A stretch of DNA of 64,000 nt from an uncultured Flavobacterium sp. (lineage in GTDB: Bacteria > Bacteroidota > Bacteroidia > Flavobacteriales > Flavobacteriaceae): assembly GCF_943913405.1 (NCBI RefSeq), contig NZ_CALTYA010000008.1:39769-103768 (forward strand). The letters are read 5' to 3'. The notes beneath the pieces were generated by a model, which searched no databases, was not told the origin of the DNA, and saw only the letters and a program-made list of their open reading frames with translations. Made by a program: the position numbers and the translations under genes. The number at the start of each line of letters is the position of its first letter. The first letter of the stretch is position 1. Below are positions 8,684 to 17,559 of the stretch, one piece after another.

Positions 8684-11593
8684 ATGAGATATATTATTGT
8701 TCTGCTGTTTTTCAGCCAAATTGCATTCGCACAGCTACGTAAATTTACGCCTATATCAATTGATACTGAAACCAAAGAATCAATATGGGTGGATAGCATC
8801 TACAATAAAATGTCTCTTGAAGAAAAAATCGGACAGCTTTTTATGGTTGCCGCTTATTCAAATAAAGATTCTGTTCACACAAATGCAATTGAGAGATTGG
8901 TCACACAGCAGAAAATTGGCGGTGTTATCTTTTTTCAAGGCGGACCAGTTCGCCAAGCAAAATTAACCAACAGATATCAAGCAAAATCTAAAGTGCCTCT
9001 TTTCGTAGGAATTGATGCTGAATGGGGATTGGCAATGCGCCTCGACTCAGTGATGCGTTATCCTTGGAACATGACTTTAGGTGCAATCCAAGATTTGAAG
9101 CTGATCGAAGAAGTTGGAGAAAAATACGGTCAGCAGAGCAGGAGAGTTGGAGTCCACTTCAATTTTGCGCCAGTTTTAGATATAAATACTAATCCAAAGA
9201 ACCCTATTATCGGAAATCGTTCTTTCGGGGAAGATAAAATGAATGTCACCAACAGAGCTTCAGCTTTGATGAAAGGAATTCAAAGCCAAGGTGTTTTCGC
9301 TACTGGAAAGCATTTTCCTGGCCACGGCGATACATCTACAGATTCGCATCACACGCTTCCAGTTGTTAATTTTTCCAAGGAAAGAATCAACGAAGTAGAA
9401 TTTTATCCTTACAAAAGATTGTTCAAGGAAGGACTTGCCAGTGTAATGGTGGCGCATTTAAATGTTCCGAGCTTGGAACCTAGAGAAAATTATCCGACAT
9501 CGCTTTCTTATAATGTAGTTACAGAAATTTTGCAGAATCAATTGCATTTCAAAGGATTGATTTTTACGGATGCCTTGAACATGAAAGGCGCCAGCAATTT
9601 CAAACAGCCTGGAGATATTGATTTAGAAGCTTTTTTAGCAGGAAATGACATTTTGCTTTTTGCTGAAAATGTTCCTTTGGCTTTGGAAAAAATCTGTGTG
9701 GCCTACCAAGATACTTTGATTACAGAAGACAGATTGGCAAAATCGGTTAAAAAAATCTTGAAATATAAGTATAGAGCTGGACTGAATCATTATAAGCCTG
9801 TTGAAATTCCTTATTTGTATCAAGATATGAATACTGCTGAAACAGAAGCTTTTCAATATGATTTATACGAAAATGCGGTTACGGTTATAAAAAACGATGA
9901 AGAAATTCTTCCTATAAAAGATATTGAAAACGAGAAGATTGCCTATGTAAAATTAGGGGATGATATCAATACTCCATTTGTTACAACTTTGCGACAATAT
10001 GCTGATATTACTGAAGTTTCAAATGATAGCTTGCCTCGATTGATTGAAGAATTGAAGAATTATTCTACAGTTATTGTAGGCTTTCATAAGGCAGACGGCG
10101 CTTGGAAAAAGCATGATTTTACGGTAGATGAATTGGTAAAATTGCAAGAAATTGCTAAAAATAATAGAGTAATTTTAGATGTTTTCGCAAAGCCGTATTC
10201 ATTAATTCCTGTCAATTCTTTTGCAGACATTAAAGGTTTGGTTGTATCCTATCAAAATAGCGATGTGGCACAAAATGTTTCGGCACAGTTGATTTTTGGA
10301 GCTATCGAATCCAAAGGAAAACTTCCGGTTTCTATCGGAACAAATTTTAAAGTAAACGACGGCTTAAAGACGAAAAAACTCAACCGACTCGGTTTTACAA
10401 TTGCTGAAAATGTTGGGATGAGTTCTGGAACTTTGGCAAAAATTGACTTGATTGCGAAAAATGCCATTGAAAGAAATATGGCGCCCGGTATGCAAATTCT
10501 TGTGGCCAGAAAAGGCAAAGTTGTCTATCAAAAATCTTTTGGGTTTCACGATTATAAAAACCAAGTGAAAGTTCAAAATTCTGATATTTATGATGTGGCT
10601 TCGCTGACAAAAATGGTTTCGACGCTTCCGGAAGTGATGCAATTATATGATCAGAAAAAAGTTACGCTGGAAACAAAATTAGGAACGATGCTTCCTGTAT
10701 TTGCAAATTCTGACAAAAAAGATATTACTTTTAAAGAATTACTTTCGCATTATGCAAAGTTACAGCCTTGGATTCCGTTTTATCAAGCGACTTTGGATGC
10801 TAACAAAATGCCGAGTGAGAAATATTACAGAAAATCTTTTTCTCCAGAATTTTCAAGACAAGTAGCTGAGAATTTATTTTTGAGAAGCGATTATGAAGAT
10901 ACGATTATCAAGAAAATTGTAGACAGCAAATTGCTTCCGAAGAAAGAATACAAATACAGCGATTTCACTTTTATCATCTTGAAAGAATATGTTGAAAGAG
11001 CAACAGGAAAAAATTTAGATTTGCTTTCTGAAGATAATTTTTACAAGAAATTGGGAGCTTACAAAACGGGTTATAATCCGTTGCGAAAGTTTGACATGAG
11101 CATAATTCCTCCTACGGAAGAAGACAATTATTTCAGATACCAAACTATTCAAGGCTATGTTCACGACATGGCGGCAGCAATGCAAGATGGAGTTGGCGGG
11201 CATGCGGGAATTTTTTCAAACACGATGGATTTGGCCAAAATCATGCAAATGTATCTTCAGAAAGGGAATTACGGAGGCGTTCAGTTTTTCTCTCCAGCCA
11301 CTTTTGATGCTTTCAATACTTGTTATTTCTGCAAGGAAGGAAACAGAAGAGCACTTGGTTTTGACAAGCAGCAATTCCCAGGAACTTCTGGGCCAACTTG
11401 CGGCTGTGCTTCAAATTCAAGTTTTGGCCATACCGGTTTTACTGGAACAATGGCTTGGGCTGATCCTGAAAAAGAATTGGTTTATATTTTTCTTTCGAAT
11501 AGAACTTATCCAGATTCTAATGCGCCAAATACGCTTTCAAAAGAAAATGTTCGCGAAAATATCCAGAAGGTGATTTACGATGCGATTAAATAA
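8684..11593 (+). CDS. GH3 beta-N-acetylglucosaminidase fused to a class C beta-lactamase-like serine hydrolase
   Basis: A 969-residue secreted two-enzyme protein. After a signal peptide (about 1-17, ending AFAQ) comes a GH3 domain of NagZ type with the KHFPGHGDT motif (from K209), then a GH3 C-terminal region, then from about residue 580 a serine-hydrolase domain with SxxK (S640-L-T-K643), a Tyr motif YSD and GHTG near the end. The pair suggests recycling of muropeptides: glucosaminidase plus an esterase, amidase or DD-peptidase-like activity. A TTG lies directly before the ATG; I take the ATG at 8684. A similar architecture is known in other Bacteroidetes. Signal peptide implies export to the periplasm or beyond. 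Confidence 0.93.
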   Translation: MRYIIVLLFFSQIAFAQLRKFTPISIDTETKESIWVDSIYNKMSLEEKIGQLFMVAAYSNKDSVHTNAIERLVTQQKIGGVIFFQGGPVRQAKLTNRYQAKSKVPLFVGIDAEWGLAMRLDSVMRYPWNMTLGAIQDLKLIEEVGEKYGQQSRRVGVHFNFAPVLDINTNPKNPIIGNRSFGEDKMNVTNRASALMKGIQSQGVFATGKHFPGHGDTSTDSHHTLPVVNFSKERINEVEFYPYKRLFKEGLASVMVAHLNVPSLEPRENYPTSLSYNVVTEILQNQLHFKGLIFTDALNMKGASNFKQPGDIDLEAFLAGNDILLFAENVPLALEKICVAYQDTLITEDRLAKSVKKILKYKYRAGLNHYKPVEIPYLYQDMNTAETEAFQYDLYENAVTVIKNDEEILPIKDIENEKIAYVKLGDDINTPFVTTLRQYADITEVSNDSLPRLIEELKNYSTVIVGFHKADGAWKKHDFTVDELVKLQEIAKNNRVILDVFAKPYSLIPVNSFADIKGLVVSYQNSDVAQNVSAQLIFGAIESKGKLPVSIGTNFKVNDGLKTKKLNRLGFTIAENVGMSSGTLAKIDLIAKNAIERNMAPGMQILVARKGKVVYQKSFGFHDYKNQVKVQNSDIYDVASLTKMVSTLPEVMQLYDQKKVTLETKLGTMLPVFANSDKKDITFKELLSHYAKLQPWIPFYQATLDANKMPSEKYYRKSFSPEFSRQVAENLFLRSDYEDTIIKKIVDSKLLPKKEYKYSDFTFIILKEYVERATGKNLDLLSEDNFYKKLGAYKTGYNPLRKFDMSIIPPTEEDNYFRYQTIQGYVHDMAAAMQDGVGGHAGIFSNTMDLAKIMQMYLQKGNYGGVQFFSPATFDAFNTCYFCKEGNRRALGFDKQQFPGTSGPTCGCASNSSFGHTGFTGTMAWADPEKELVYIFLSNRTYPDSNAPNTLSKENVRENIQKVIYDAIK

Positions 11594-11797
11594 GGATTTC
11601 TGAATTTTAGAAGCCAGAATGGCAAAAAAAAATGGATCAGATTCCGTTTGATTTGATTGCTTCACTTCTTATAAAAATGGCTGTTGAAGATTAGATTTCT
11701 AGTAATTTTTCAAAGCATTTCCTTTACGTTAATTTTAGTCAAATTTCAGTTTTGCCTTACTTTTTTGAGTAATTTCGCTATTATTTAGCATTACAAT

Positions 11798-12931
11798 ATG
11801 AAAATCGCAATAGTCTGTTATCCAACTTTTGGAGGTAGTGGCGTAGTAGCCACCGAATTAGGCCTTGAGCTTGCCAGAAGAGGACACGAAATACACTTTA
11901 TTACTTACAGCCAGCCCGTTCGCCTGGCACTTTTAAATCCAAATATTCATTATCACGAAGTAAACGTTCCTGAATATCCGCTGTTTCATTTTCAGCCTTA
12001 TGAATTGGCGCTTTCTAGCAAATTGGTGGATATGGTAAAACTGCATAAAATCGAACTTTTGCACGTTCATTATGCCATTCCGCATGCTTATGCAGGTTAC
12101 ATGGCCAAGCAGATGCTGAAGCATGAAGGTATAAAAATTCCGATGGTTACGACCTTGCACGGAACTGATATTACCTTGGTTGGAAACCATCCTTTTTATA
12201 AACCTGCGGTGACTTTCAGCATCAATAAATCTGACATTGTGACTTCTGTTTCGCAAAGCTTGAAAGAGGAGACGTATAAGCTTTTTGATATCAAGAAAGA
12301 TATTGAAGTGATTCCAAATTTTATAGAATTGAATAAAGTCAGGATTGATGAAAATGCGCCTTGCCAGCGTGCTTTGATGGCTTCGAAAGGTGAACGAATT
12401 ATTACTCATATTAGTAATTTCCGTGAGATAAAAAGAATTCCTGATGTGGTAAAAATCTTTGATCGCATCCAAAAAGAAATTCCTGCAAAATTGATGATGG
12501 TAGGCGAGGGGCCGGAAAAAGAAAAAGCAGAAATTTTGTGTGAGGAATTAGGAATCAGCGACAAAGTTATCTTCTTTGGAAATAGTAATGACATCGATAA
12601 AATTCTTTGCTACACCGATTTATTTTTGCTTCCGTCACAAACAGAAAGTTTTGGACTTGCTGCTTTAGAAGCCATGGCTTGCGGAGTTCCGGTAATTTCA
12701 AGCAATTCTGGAGGTTTGCCTGAAGTGAATTTTAATGGAGTTACAGGATATTTAAGCAATGTAGGCGACGTGGATGATATGGCGAAAAATGCCTTGTCAA
12801 TTCTTAGGAGTGACGAAGAGTTAGAAAAATTTAAAATCAATGCCTTAGAGTCTGCAAAACAGTTTGATATCTTAAATATCTTACCTTTGTATGAAGCTGT
12901 TTATGAAAAAGCCTTAAAATTAAATAAATAA
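11798..12931 (+). CDS. bshA: N-acetyl-alpha-D-glucosaminyl L-malate synthase BshA
   Basis: A 377-residue GT4-family glycosyltransferase. BshA transfers GlcNAc from UDP-GlcNAc to L-malate, the first step of bacillithiol synthesis. Supporting motifs are the N-terminal YPTFGGSGVVATELG loop, HVHYAIPHA, GEGPEK and the GT4 E-x7-E region ESFGLAALEAMACGVPVIS. Length and these motifs match BshA rather than a generic capsular glycosyltransferase. bshB and bshC are not in the window. The gene implies bacillithiol, rather than glutathione, as the main low-molecular-weight thiol, which bears on the gentisate-type pathway at 43-54 kb. It is followed 3 bp later by the PrcB-like lipoprotein gene. Confidence 0.93.
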   Translation: MKIAIVCYPTFGGSGVVATELGLELARRGHEIHFITYSQPVRLALLNPNIHYHEVNVPEYPLFHFQPYELALSSKLVDMVKLHKIELLHVHYAIPHAYAGYMAKQMLKHEGIKIPMVTTLHGTDITLVGNHPFYKPAVTFSINKSDIVTSVSQSLKEETYKLFDIKKDIEVIPNFIELNKVRIDENAPCQRALMASKGERIITHISNFREIKRIPDVVKIFDRIQKEIPAKLMMVGEGPEKEKAEILCEELGISDKVIFFGNSNDIDKILCYTDLFLLPSQTESFGLAALEAMACGVPVISSNSGGLPEVNFNGVTGYLSNVGDVDDMAKNALSILRSDEELEKFKINALESAKQFDILNILPLYEAVYEKALKLNK

Positions 12932-12934
12932 ATT

Positions 12935-13393
12935 ATGAAAAGACTAATCTTAGTTCCGTTTGCAATTCTGCTGTTTTCCTGCAGTACTACAAAGACAACT
13001 TCTGAAGGAAATAAAGCCACATCTGAAATTAAAAAACCATCAGGTTCTGCTTTATATGAAGTGTTGAGTAAATCTGCCTACCAAGGAAAAGAAGAAAAAT
13101 CATTTGAAATTATAAAAGACAAAGCCGCGCTTGTAAAATTATACGAAGGAATTCATGACACTGAAATTCCTAAAGTTGATTTTTCAAAAGCTAGAATTGT
13201 TGCCTTGTTTTTAGGACAGAGAAGTTCTGGAGGTTATGAAATTAATATCAAAAACGTGGAAGAAAAAGACAATAAAATTTATATAACTATTGAAGAAGTT
13301 TCTCCAAATGCAGGCGATATGGCTACAATGGCAATTACAAATCCTTTTATTGTGGCAAAAATAAATTCGACCAAAGAAATTGTTTTTAAATAA
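12935..13393 (+). CDS. lipoprotein with PrcB-like C-terminal domain
   Basis: A 152-residue lipoprotein: the N-terminus MKRLILVPFAILLFSC ends in a lipobox cysteine. The C-terminal half contains RSSGGYEI (about residues 95-102), the signature of the PrcB_C domain first noted in a Treponema protease-complex subunit. It starts 3 bp after the bshA stop and is probably cotranscribed, though no functional link to bacillithiol is evident. A bidirectional terminator follows. The protease partner is unknown here. Confidence 0.82.
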   Translation: MKRLILVPFAILLFSCSTTKTTSEGNKATSEIKKPSGSALYEVLSKSAYQGKEEKSFEIIKDKAALVKLYEGIHDTEIPKVDFSKARIVALFLGQRSSGGYEINIKNVEEKDNKIYITIEEVSPNAGDMATMAITNPFIVAKINSTKEIVFK

Positions 13394-13400
13394 TAAGCAT

Positions 13401-13437
13401 AAAAAATCCCGAAAATAATTTTCGGGATTTTTTTTTT
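13401..13437. terminator. bidirectional intrinsic terminator
   Basis: AAAAAATCCCGAAAAT pairs with ATTTTCGGGATTTTTT, giving a stem of about 12 bp with an A-run on the left and a T-run on the right. It sits between convergent genes ending at 13393 and 13453 and can serve both. Confidence 0.9.
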
Positions 13438-13452
13438 ATTTTTTCGTTTGTC

Positions 13453-13944
13453 TTAGAAAGTAAATCTAACTCCTAATGCGATATCTGGTCCAAAGCTGTT
13501 GTCTCTGAAATAATCATCATTGTTAAGATAAAGCTCTGGTCTGAAATCTAAAGACAACATCAAAGGAATGTCAAATTTATATTCAATACCTAAATCTCCA
13601 GCAACAAAAAAGAAAGTACCGCTTTCATCAAAATTGTTGTGGTCATAACTCCAAGAACCTAAACCTCCACCAACACCGGCATACCAGTTAAAACCTCCTT
13701 CAATGTTCCAAACCCATTGATAAAGACCAGTCAACTTAATAGCGTCAACGTGGTTGCTGTCTCTCCATCCCAAATCAACTTCAAGACGGTTGTTGTCAGA
13801 TAGGCCTCTTTGGTAAGAAATCTCTCCACCAAATCCGTCATTATCTCCTAAACGCAGTCCTAATGCGTTCTTCGAAATTTCTTGAGCTTGTGTGCTAAAT
13901 GCCAATCCGGCTAGCATAAATGCTGATAAAAATAGTTTTTTCAT
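13453..13944 (-). CDS. small outer membrane beta-barrel protein
   Basis: A 163-residue protein with a signal peptide (about 1-20, ending STQAQ) and a body of alternating amphipathic strands rich in Gly, Asn, Tyr and Trp, closing with a terminal phenylalanine (GVRFTF), typical of an 8-strand OmpX/OmpW-like barrel. No enzymatic motif is visible. Its transcript ends at the shared terminator at 13401-13437. The role is probably structural or a small channel; ligand unknown. Confidence 0.82.
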   Translation of the reverse strand: MKKLFLSAFMLAGLAFSTQAQEISKNALGLRLGDNDGFGGEISYQRGLSDNNRLEVDLGWRDSNHVDAIKLTGLYQWVWNIEGGFNWYAGVGGGLGSWSYDHNNFDESGTFFFVAGDLGIEYKFDIPLMLSLDFRPELYLNNDDYFRDNSFGPDIALGVRFTF

Positions 13945-14077
13945 AAAATTTTAATTTAGAGTTTGATACAAGATACCACTAATCTGTCAGAAAATCTAAA
14001 TTATTAAGAGTTTTATAACAGAAAATTTTAACACTAAATTTTAAAAATTTGATTTTTAAATGATTGGAATTGTTAAT

Positions 14078-14902
14078 TTATTTTGAAAAAAGAAATCCTT
14101 TAATAAGATTTTCACTTAGAATAGTTTCCATCTCAAAATAATCTTCTTCAATTAATTCTGTGTCTTCTGAATGGCGGTAAAGTTTCCAGCGCTTCTTGCT
14201 ATATTCTAAAGCCGTTAGATTTTCTACCCAATCTCCCGAATTTAAATAACGAGTAGAACCTTTTTTTCCTAATTTATCGATGATTTTTGGCTCGTGAATG
14301 TGACCGCAAATTACATAATCATAACCATTTTCAATTGCCAAATCTGTAGCTGTTTCTTCAAAATCGGATATAAATTTTACAGCTGATTTCACGCCAGATT
14401 TTATTTTTTTTGAAAAAGAGTAAGGTTCTTTGCCAAATTTATTTAGGCACCAATTTATAAATCGGTTTAATAATATGAGGTAATCATATCCGAGTCCGCC
14501 TAATTTTGCAATCCATTTGGCATGCTGTACGGAAGAATCAAAAACATCACCATGAAAAATCCAAGCTTTTTTGCCATCTAAATTTAACACGAGTTTGTCA
14601 ATTATGGAGAAATTGCCCACTTTTGAATCGCTGAATTTTCGAAGCATTTCGTCGTGGTTTCCCGTAATATAATAAACCTGAGTTCCTTTGGAAGCAAAAT
14701 CAATAATCTTTCGGATTACTTTCAAGTGCGATTTTGGAAAATAAGATTTCCTAAATTGCCAAATATCAATAATATCGCCGTTTAAAATCAGGGTTTTAGG
14801 CTTTATTGAAGACAGATATTGATAAAGCTCTTTGGCGTGACATCCGAAAGTGCCGAGATGAACATCTGAAATTACTACTAGTTCAACATGTCTCTTTTTC
14901 AA
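14078..14902 (-). CDS. LpxH-like metallophosphoesterase (UDP-2,3-diacylglucosamine diphosphatase family)
   Basis: A 274-residue calcineurin-like phosphoesterase with all five metal motifs: SDVHLG (D13, H15), NGDIID, GNHDE, GDVFD and GHIHEP. The order and spacing match the LpxH/LpxH2 branch, which makes lipid X in lipid A synthesis, but flavobacteria also encode related enzymes, so exact activity is inferred. No signal peptide; it would act at the cytoplasmic face of the inner membrane. The gene is divergent from aroC. Confidence 0.85.
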   Translation of the reverse strand: MKKRHVELVVISDVHLGTFGCHAKELYQYLSSIKPKTLILNGDIIDIWQFRKSYFPKSHLKVIRKIIDFASKGTQVYYITGNHDEMLRKFSDSKVGNFSIIDKLVLNLDGKKAWIFHGDVFDSSVQHAKWIAKLGGLGYDYLILLNRFINWCLNKFGKEPYSFSKKIKSGVKSAVKFISDFEETATDLAIENGYDYVICGHIHEPKIIDKLGKKGSTRYLNSGDWVENLTALEYSKKRWKLYRHSEDTELIEEDYFEMETILSENLIKGFLFSK

Positions 14903-15034
14903 TTTTCTTTCTTTAGAAGTTTCACAAATTAAGTGACTTGATATTAATTGAAAACGATTTGAATGTTATGAAATCATTTCTAAAATTAAGAAAACCGAAT
15001 GTATTTGAGTGGCGAAAGTTTGGACTTAAAATAG

Positions 15035-15042
15035 TACTTTTG
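15035..15042 (+). promoter_or_regulatory. candidate -7 element for aroC
   Basis: TACTTTTG matches the Bacteroidetes -7 consensus TAnnTTTG and lies 17 bp upstream of the aroC ATG. TTTG tetramers lie upstream at 15004 and 15019, but neither has ideal spacing. Confidence 0.5.
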
Positions 15043-15059
15043 CCTTAAAACATAATAAA

Positions 15060-16106
15060 ATGGCAGGAAATAGCTTTGGAAAATTATTTAAATTGACCAC
15101 TTTCGGAGAATCTCACGGGGAAGCTTTAGGCGGCATAATTGACGGTTGCCCGCCAGGAATTGAATTAGATTTTGAAGCTATTCAATTCGAAATGTCAAGA
15201 AGAAAACCCGGACAGTCAGCCATTGTGACGCAAAGAAAAGAAGATGACGAAGTACAATTTCTTTCTGGAATTTTCGAAGGAAAAACTACGGGAACCCCAA
15301 TTGGTTTTATCATTCCGAATACAAATCAAAAATCAGATGATTATTCACATATAAAAGATACTTACCGTCCGAGCCACGCCGATTATGTTTATGAGCAAAA
15401 ATATGGTATTAGGGATTATCGCGGTGGCGGAAGGAGTTCGGCTAGAGAAACGGCCAGCAGAGTAGTGGGAGGCGCAATTGCAAAACAAGTGATTCCACAA
15501 ATTAAAATTAATGCTTTTACATCTTCCGTAGGAGATATTTTCATAGACAAGCCTTATCAAGCTTTAGATTTTTCTAAGATAGAAAGTAATCCTGTGCGTT
15601 GTCCAGACGAAGCTACAGCCCAAAAAATGGAAGAATATATCAAGCAAATTCGAAAAGAAGGCGACACAGTTGGTGGCACTGTGACTTGCGTGATTCAAAA
15701 TGTGCCGATTGGCTTGGGCGAACCTGTTTTTGACAAGCTTCATGCGGAATTGGGAAAAGCAATGCTTTCAATAAATGCAGTAAAAGGTTTTGAATATGGA
15801 AGCGGTTTCTGTGGTGCAAAGATGAAAGGCAGCGAACATAATGACCTTCACAATGCTGACGGAACTACGAAATCAAATCTTTCGGGAGGAATCCAAGGTG
15901 GTATCTCAAACGGAATGGATATTTATTTTAGAGTTGCTTTCAAGCCAGTTGCAACGATTATGCAGAAGCAAGAATCATTAGACATTCACGGTAATTTAGT
16001 AGAAATGCAAGGAAAAGGAAGACATGATCCATGTGTCGTGCCAAGAGCTGTGCCAATTGTTGAGGCTATGGCTGCTTTGGTTTTGGCAGATTATTCGTTA
16101 ATGTAA
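15060..16106 (+). CDS. aroC: chorismate synthase
   Basis: A 348-residue enzyme that converts 5-enolpyruvylshikimate-3-phosphate to chorismate, the last common step of aromatic amino-acid synthesis, using reduced FMN. The family signatures are plain: GESHGEALGGIIDGCPPG near the N-terminus, YRGGGRSSARETASRV near residue 120 and GRHDPCVVPRAVPIVEA near the C-terminus. Length is normal. The start ATG follows a TAnnTTTG promoter element at 15035. It is monocistronic, not in an aro cluster. Confidence 0.97.
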   Translation: MAGNSFGKLFKLTTFGESHGEALGGIIDGCPPGIELDFEAIQFEMSRRKPGQSAIVTQRKEDDEVQFLSGIFEGKTTGTPIGFIIPNTNQKSDDYSHIKDTYRPSHADYVYEQKYGIRDYRGGGRSSARETASRVVGGAIAKQVIPQIKINAFTSSVGDIFIDKPYQALDFSKIESNPVRCPDEATAQKMEEYIKQIRKEGDTVGGTVTCVIQNVPIGLGEPVFDKLHAELGKAMLSINAVKGFEYGSGFCGAKMKGSEHNDLHNADGTTKSNLSGGIQGGISNGMDIYFRVAFKPVATIMQKQESLDIHGNLVEMQGKGRHDPCVVPRAVPIVEAMAALVLADYSLM

Positions 16107-16146
16107 GATTTAACAGATACTTTTTTAAAACTTAAAAAAAAATAAT

Positions 16147-16154
16147 TAGATTTG
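16147..16154 (+). promoter_or_regulatory. candidate -7 element for the T9SS cargo gene
   Basis: TAGATTTG matches TAnnTTTG, 21 bp upstream of the ATG at 16176. A T-rich stretch at 16121-16126, about 20 bp further upstream, is a weak -33 candidate. Confidence 0.5.
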
Positions 16155-16175
16155 CTTATTAATTAAAAATATATC

Positions 16176-17093
16176 ATGAAAAAAACATTACTTATTTCAG
16201 GACTTTTATTAAGTTCTTTATTTTCTGTAAATGCTCAAGTTACTTTTGAAACTGCTCAAGGATTTAATGTAGGAAATCTTGCTGGTCAAAATGGTTGGGG
16301 TGCTAGTGCAGCAGCTCCAACATCTTCAAAAATATCAAATCTTTTTGCTAAAACAGGAACACAATCTTTACAAGTTATTGGTCTTAATGGTTCACATACT
16401 GCTTTAGTTGGTGCTTTTTCTCCAGTTAGCGTTATAAATAATCCTGTTGTAACAGTAATGTATGATGTAAACTTTTCTGATTTTTCTACATCATCTTCAG
16501 ATTTTTATTTTGGTACACAATCTCCTTCTCAACAAAAAGCTACTGCACGTATACATTTTGATTTTAGCGGAGCAATTACTATATTAGATATAGATCCTGC
16601 TAGTACTACTGGAGCTTTATATTTTGCTGAAACTGATGCTCAACTTGTGGCAGGTCAATGGTATAATGTGAAAATAGTACACGATTTTGGTGCTGGAATT
16701 ATTGATTACTATTTAGATAATGAAATGATTTATAGTGGTAGTGTATTTGGAGCTACAAATGTTGAACAAGCAACTTTCTTAAATGACAATTACAGTAGTG
16801 CTGCTTACATAGATAACTATGTAGCTGTTGCTGGATTAGGAGTGAATAATAATGTTGTTGCTTCAAAACTATCTGTTTACCCAAATCCTGCTAAGAATTT
16901 AATTAATATTTCTAATTCTGATAATGTTTCATTGACAAATGCTACAATTACAGATTTGAATGGACGTACTGTTAAGAGTGTAGAATTGAACGGTGCAACT
17001 CAAATCAACATCTCTGATCTTGCATCTGGTGTTTATATGATGAACATTAATTCTGACCAAGGTTCAGTAACTAAGAAAATTGTAAAAGAATAA
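16176..17093 (+). CDS. secreted protein with T9SS type A sorting domain
   Basis: A 305-residue protein with a signal peptide (about 1-20, ending VNAQ), a beta-rich central domain resembling a concanavalin/LamG-like fold (about 25-215), and a C-terminal type IX secretion tail: LSVYPNPAKNLINI, then TDLNGRTV, and the ending SGVYMMNINSDQGSVTKKIVKE in outline. Such tails direct proteins through the PorV/SprA machinery to the cell surface, where the tail is removed. No catalytic motif is visible, so the cargo may be a binding or adhesive protein. A terminator follows at 17113. Confidence 0.9.
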   Translation: MKKTLLISGLLLSSLFSVNAQVTFETAQGFNVGNLAGQNGWGASAAAPTSSKISNLFAKTGTQSLQVIGLNGSHTALVGAFSPVSVINNPVVTVMYDVNFSDFSTSSSDFYFGTQSPSQQKATARIHFDFSGAITILDIDPASTTGALYFAETDAQLVAGQWYNVKIVHDFGAGIIDYYLDNEMIYSGSVFGATNVEQATFLNDNYSSAAYIDNYVAVAGLGVNNNVVASKLSVYPNPAKNLINISNSDNVSLTNATITDLNGRTVKSVELNGATQINISDLASGVYMMNINSDQGSVTKKIVKE

Positions 17094-17112
17094 TTTATTA
17101 TTTTATACATAC

Positions 17113-17146
17113 AAAAAAAGCCAGACAAACGTCTGGCTTTTTATTT
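17113..17146. terminator. bidirectional intrinsic terminator
   Basis: AAAAAGCCAGAC pairs with GTCTGGCTTTTT across a 4-nt loop (AAAC), flanked by A- and T-runs. It lies between convergent genes ending at 17093 and 17145 and partly overlaps the latter's stop. Confidence 0.9.
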
Positions 17147-17555
17147 ATAAGAATTTTGCTTTCAATTCAGGCGTAGGAATCATACAGGCGTCTTTTTTAC
17201 CATACCACTTATAGCGGTTTTTTGCTATATAATCATAAACTAAATTGCTTAAAGATTTAGGCAAAATTGAAAACCAGCTTACCATTTTATAAATTCCTCC
17301 TAATTCTTTTGCAATTTTTAAAGCTGCTTCAGATTTATAATAATAAGCTTTTCCAGGTTCATATAAAATTATGGAATCTGTTTTCGAAATATCGACTCCA
17401 ATATATCTTATAATTTCTTGACCCAAATCTGATTGTAAAGCTACAAATCTAAAAAGGTCTTTTTTATCATGCTTTATAATAAATTGTATAGACGAATCGC
17501 AGAGATTGCAAACTCCATCAAACAAAATTATCTTTTTATCTTTTGGTAAATCCAT
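17145..17555 (-). CDS. DCC (DUF393) family thiol-disulfide oxidoreductase-like protein
   Basis: A 136-residue protein with the family-defining DGVCNLCDSSIQFI motif (DxxCxxC) near residue 14, a thioredoxin-like secondary-structure pattern and a C-terminal RYKWYGKKDACMIP segment. Members are presumed redox proteins of thioredoxin-like fold, but most lack a demonstrated activity. It starts 4 bp downstream of the mutS2 stop on the same strand, so the two are probably cotranscribed. Family confident, function not. Confidence 0.88.
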   Translation of the reverse strand: MDLPKDKKIILFDGVCNLCDSSIQFIIKHDKKDLFRFVALQSDLGQEIIRYIGVDISKTDSIILYEPGKAYYYKSEAALKIAKELGGIYKMVSWFSILPKSLSNLVYDYIAKNRYKWYGKKDACMIPTPELKAKFL

Positions 17556-17559
17556 GATT

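Noticed and set aside
11933..12472. A 179-codon open frame on the minus strand within bshA
   Set aside because: It lies wholly antisense to a strongly supported glycosyltransferase gene, its product is rich in His, Arg, Phe and Ile in a way typical of reverse-frame translation, and it shows no domain.
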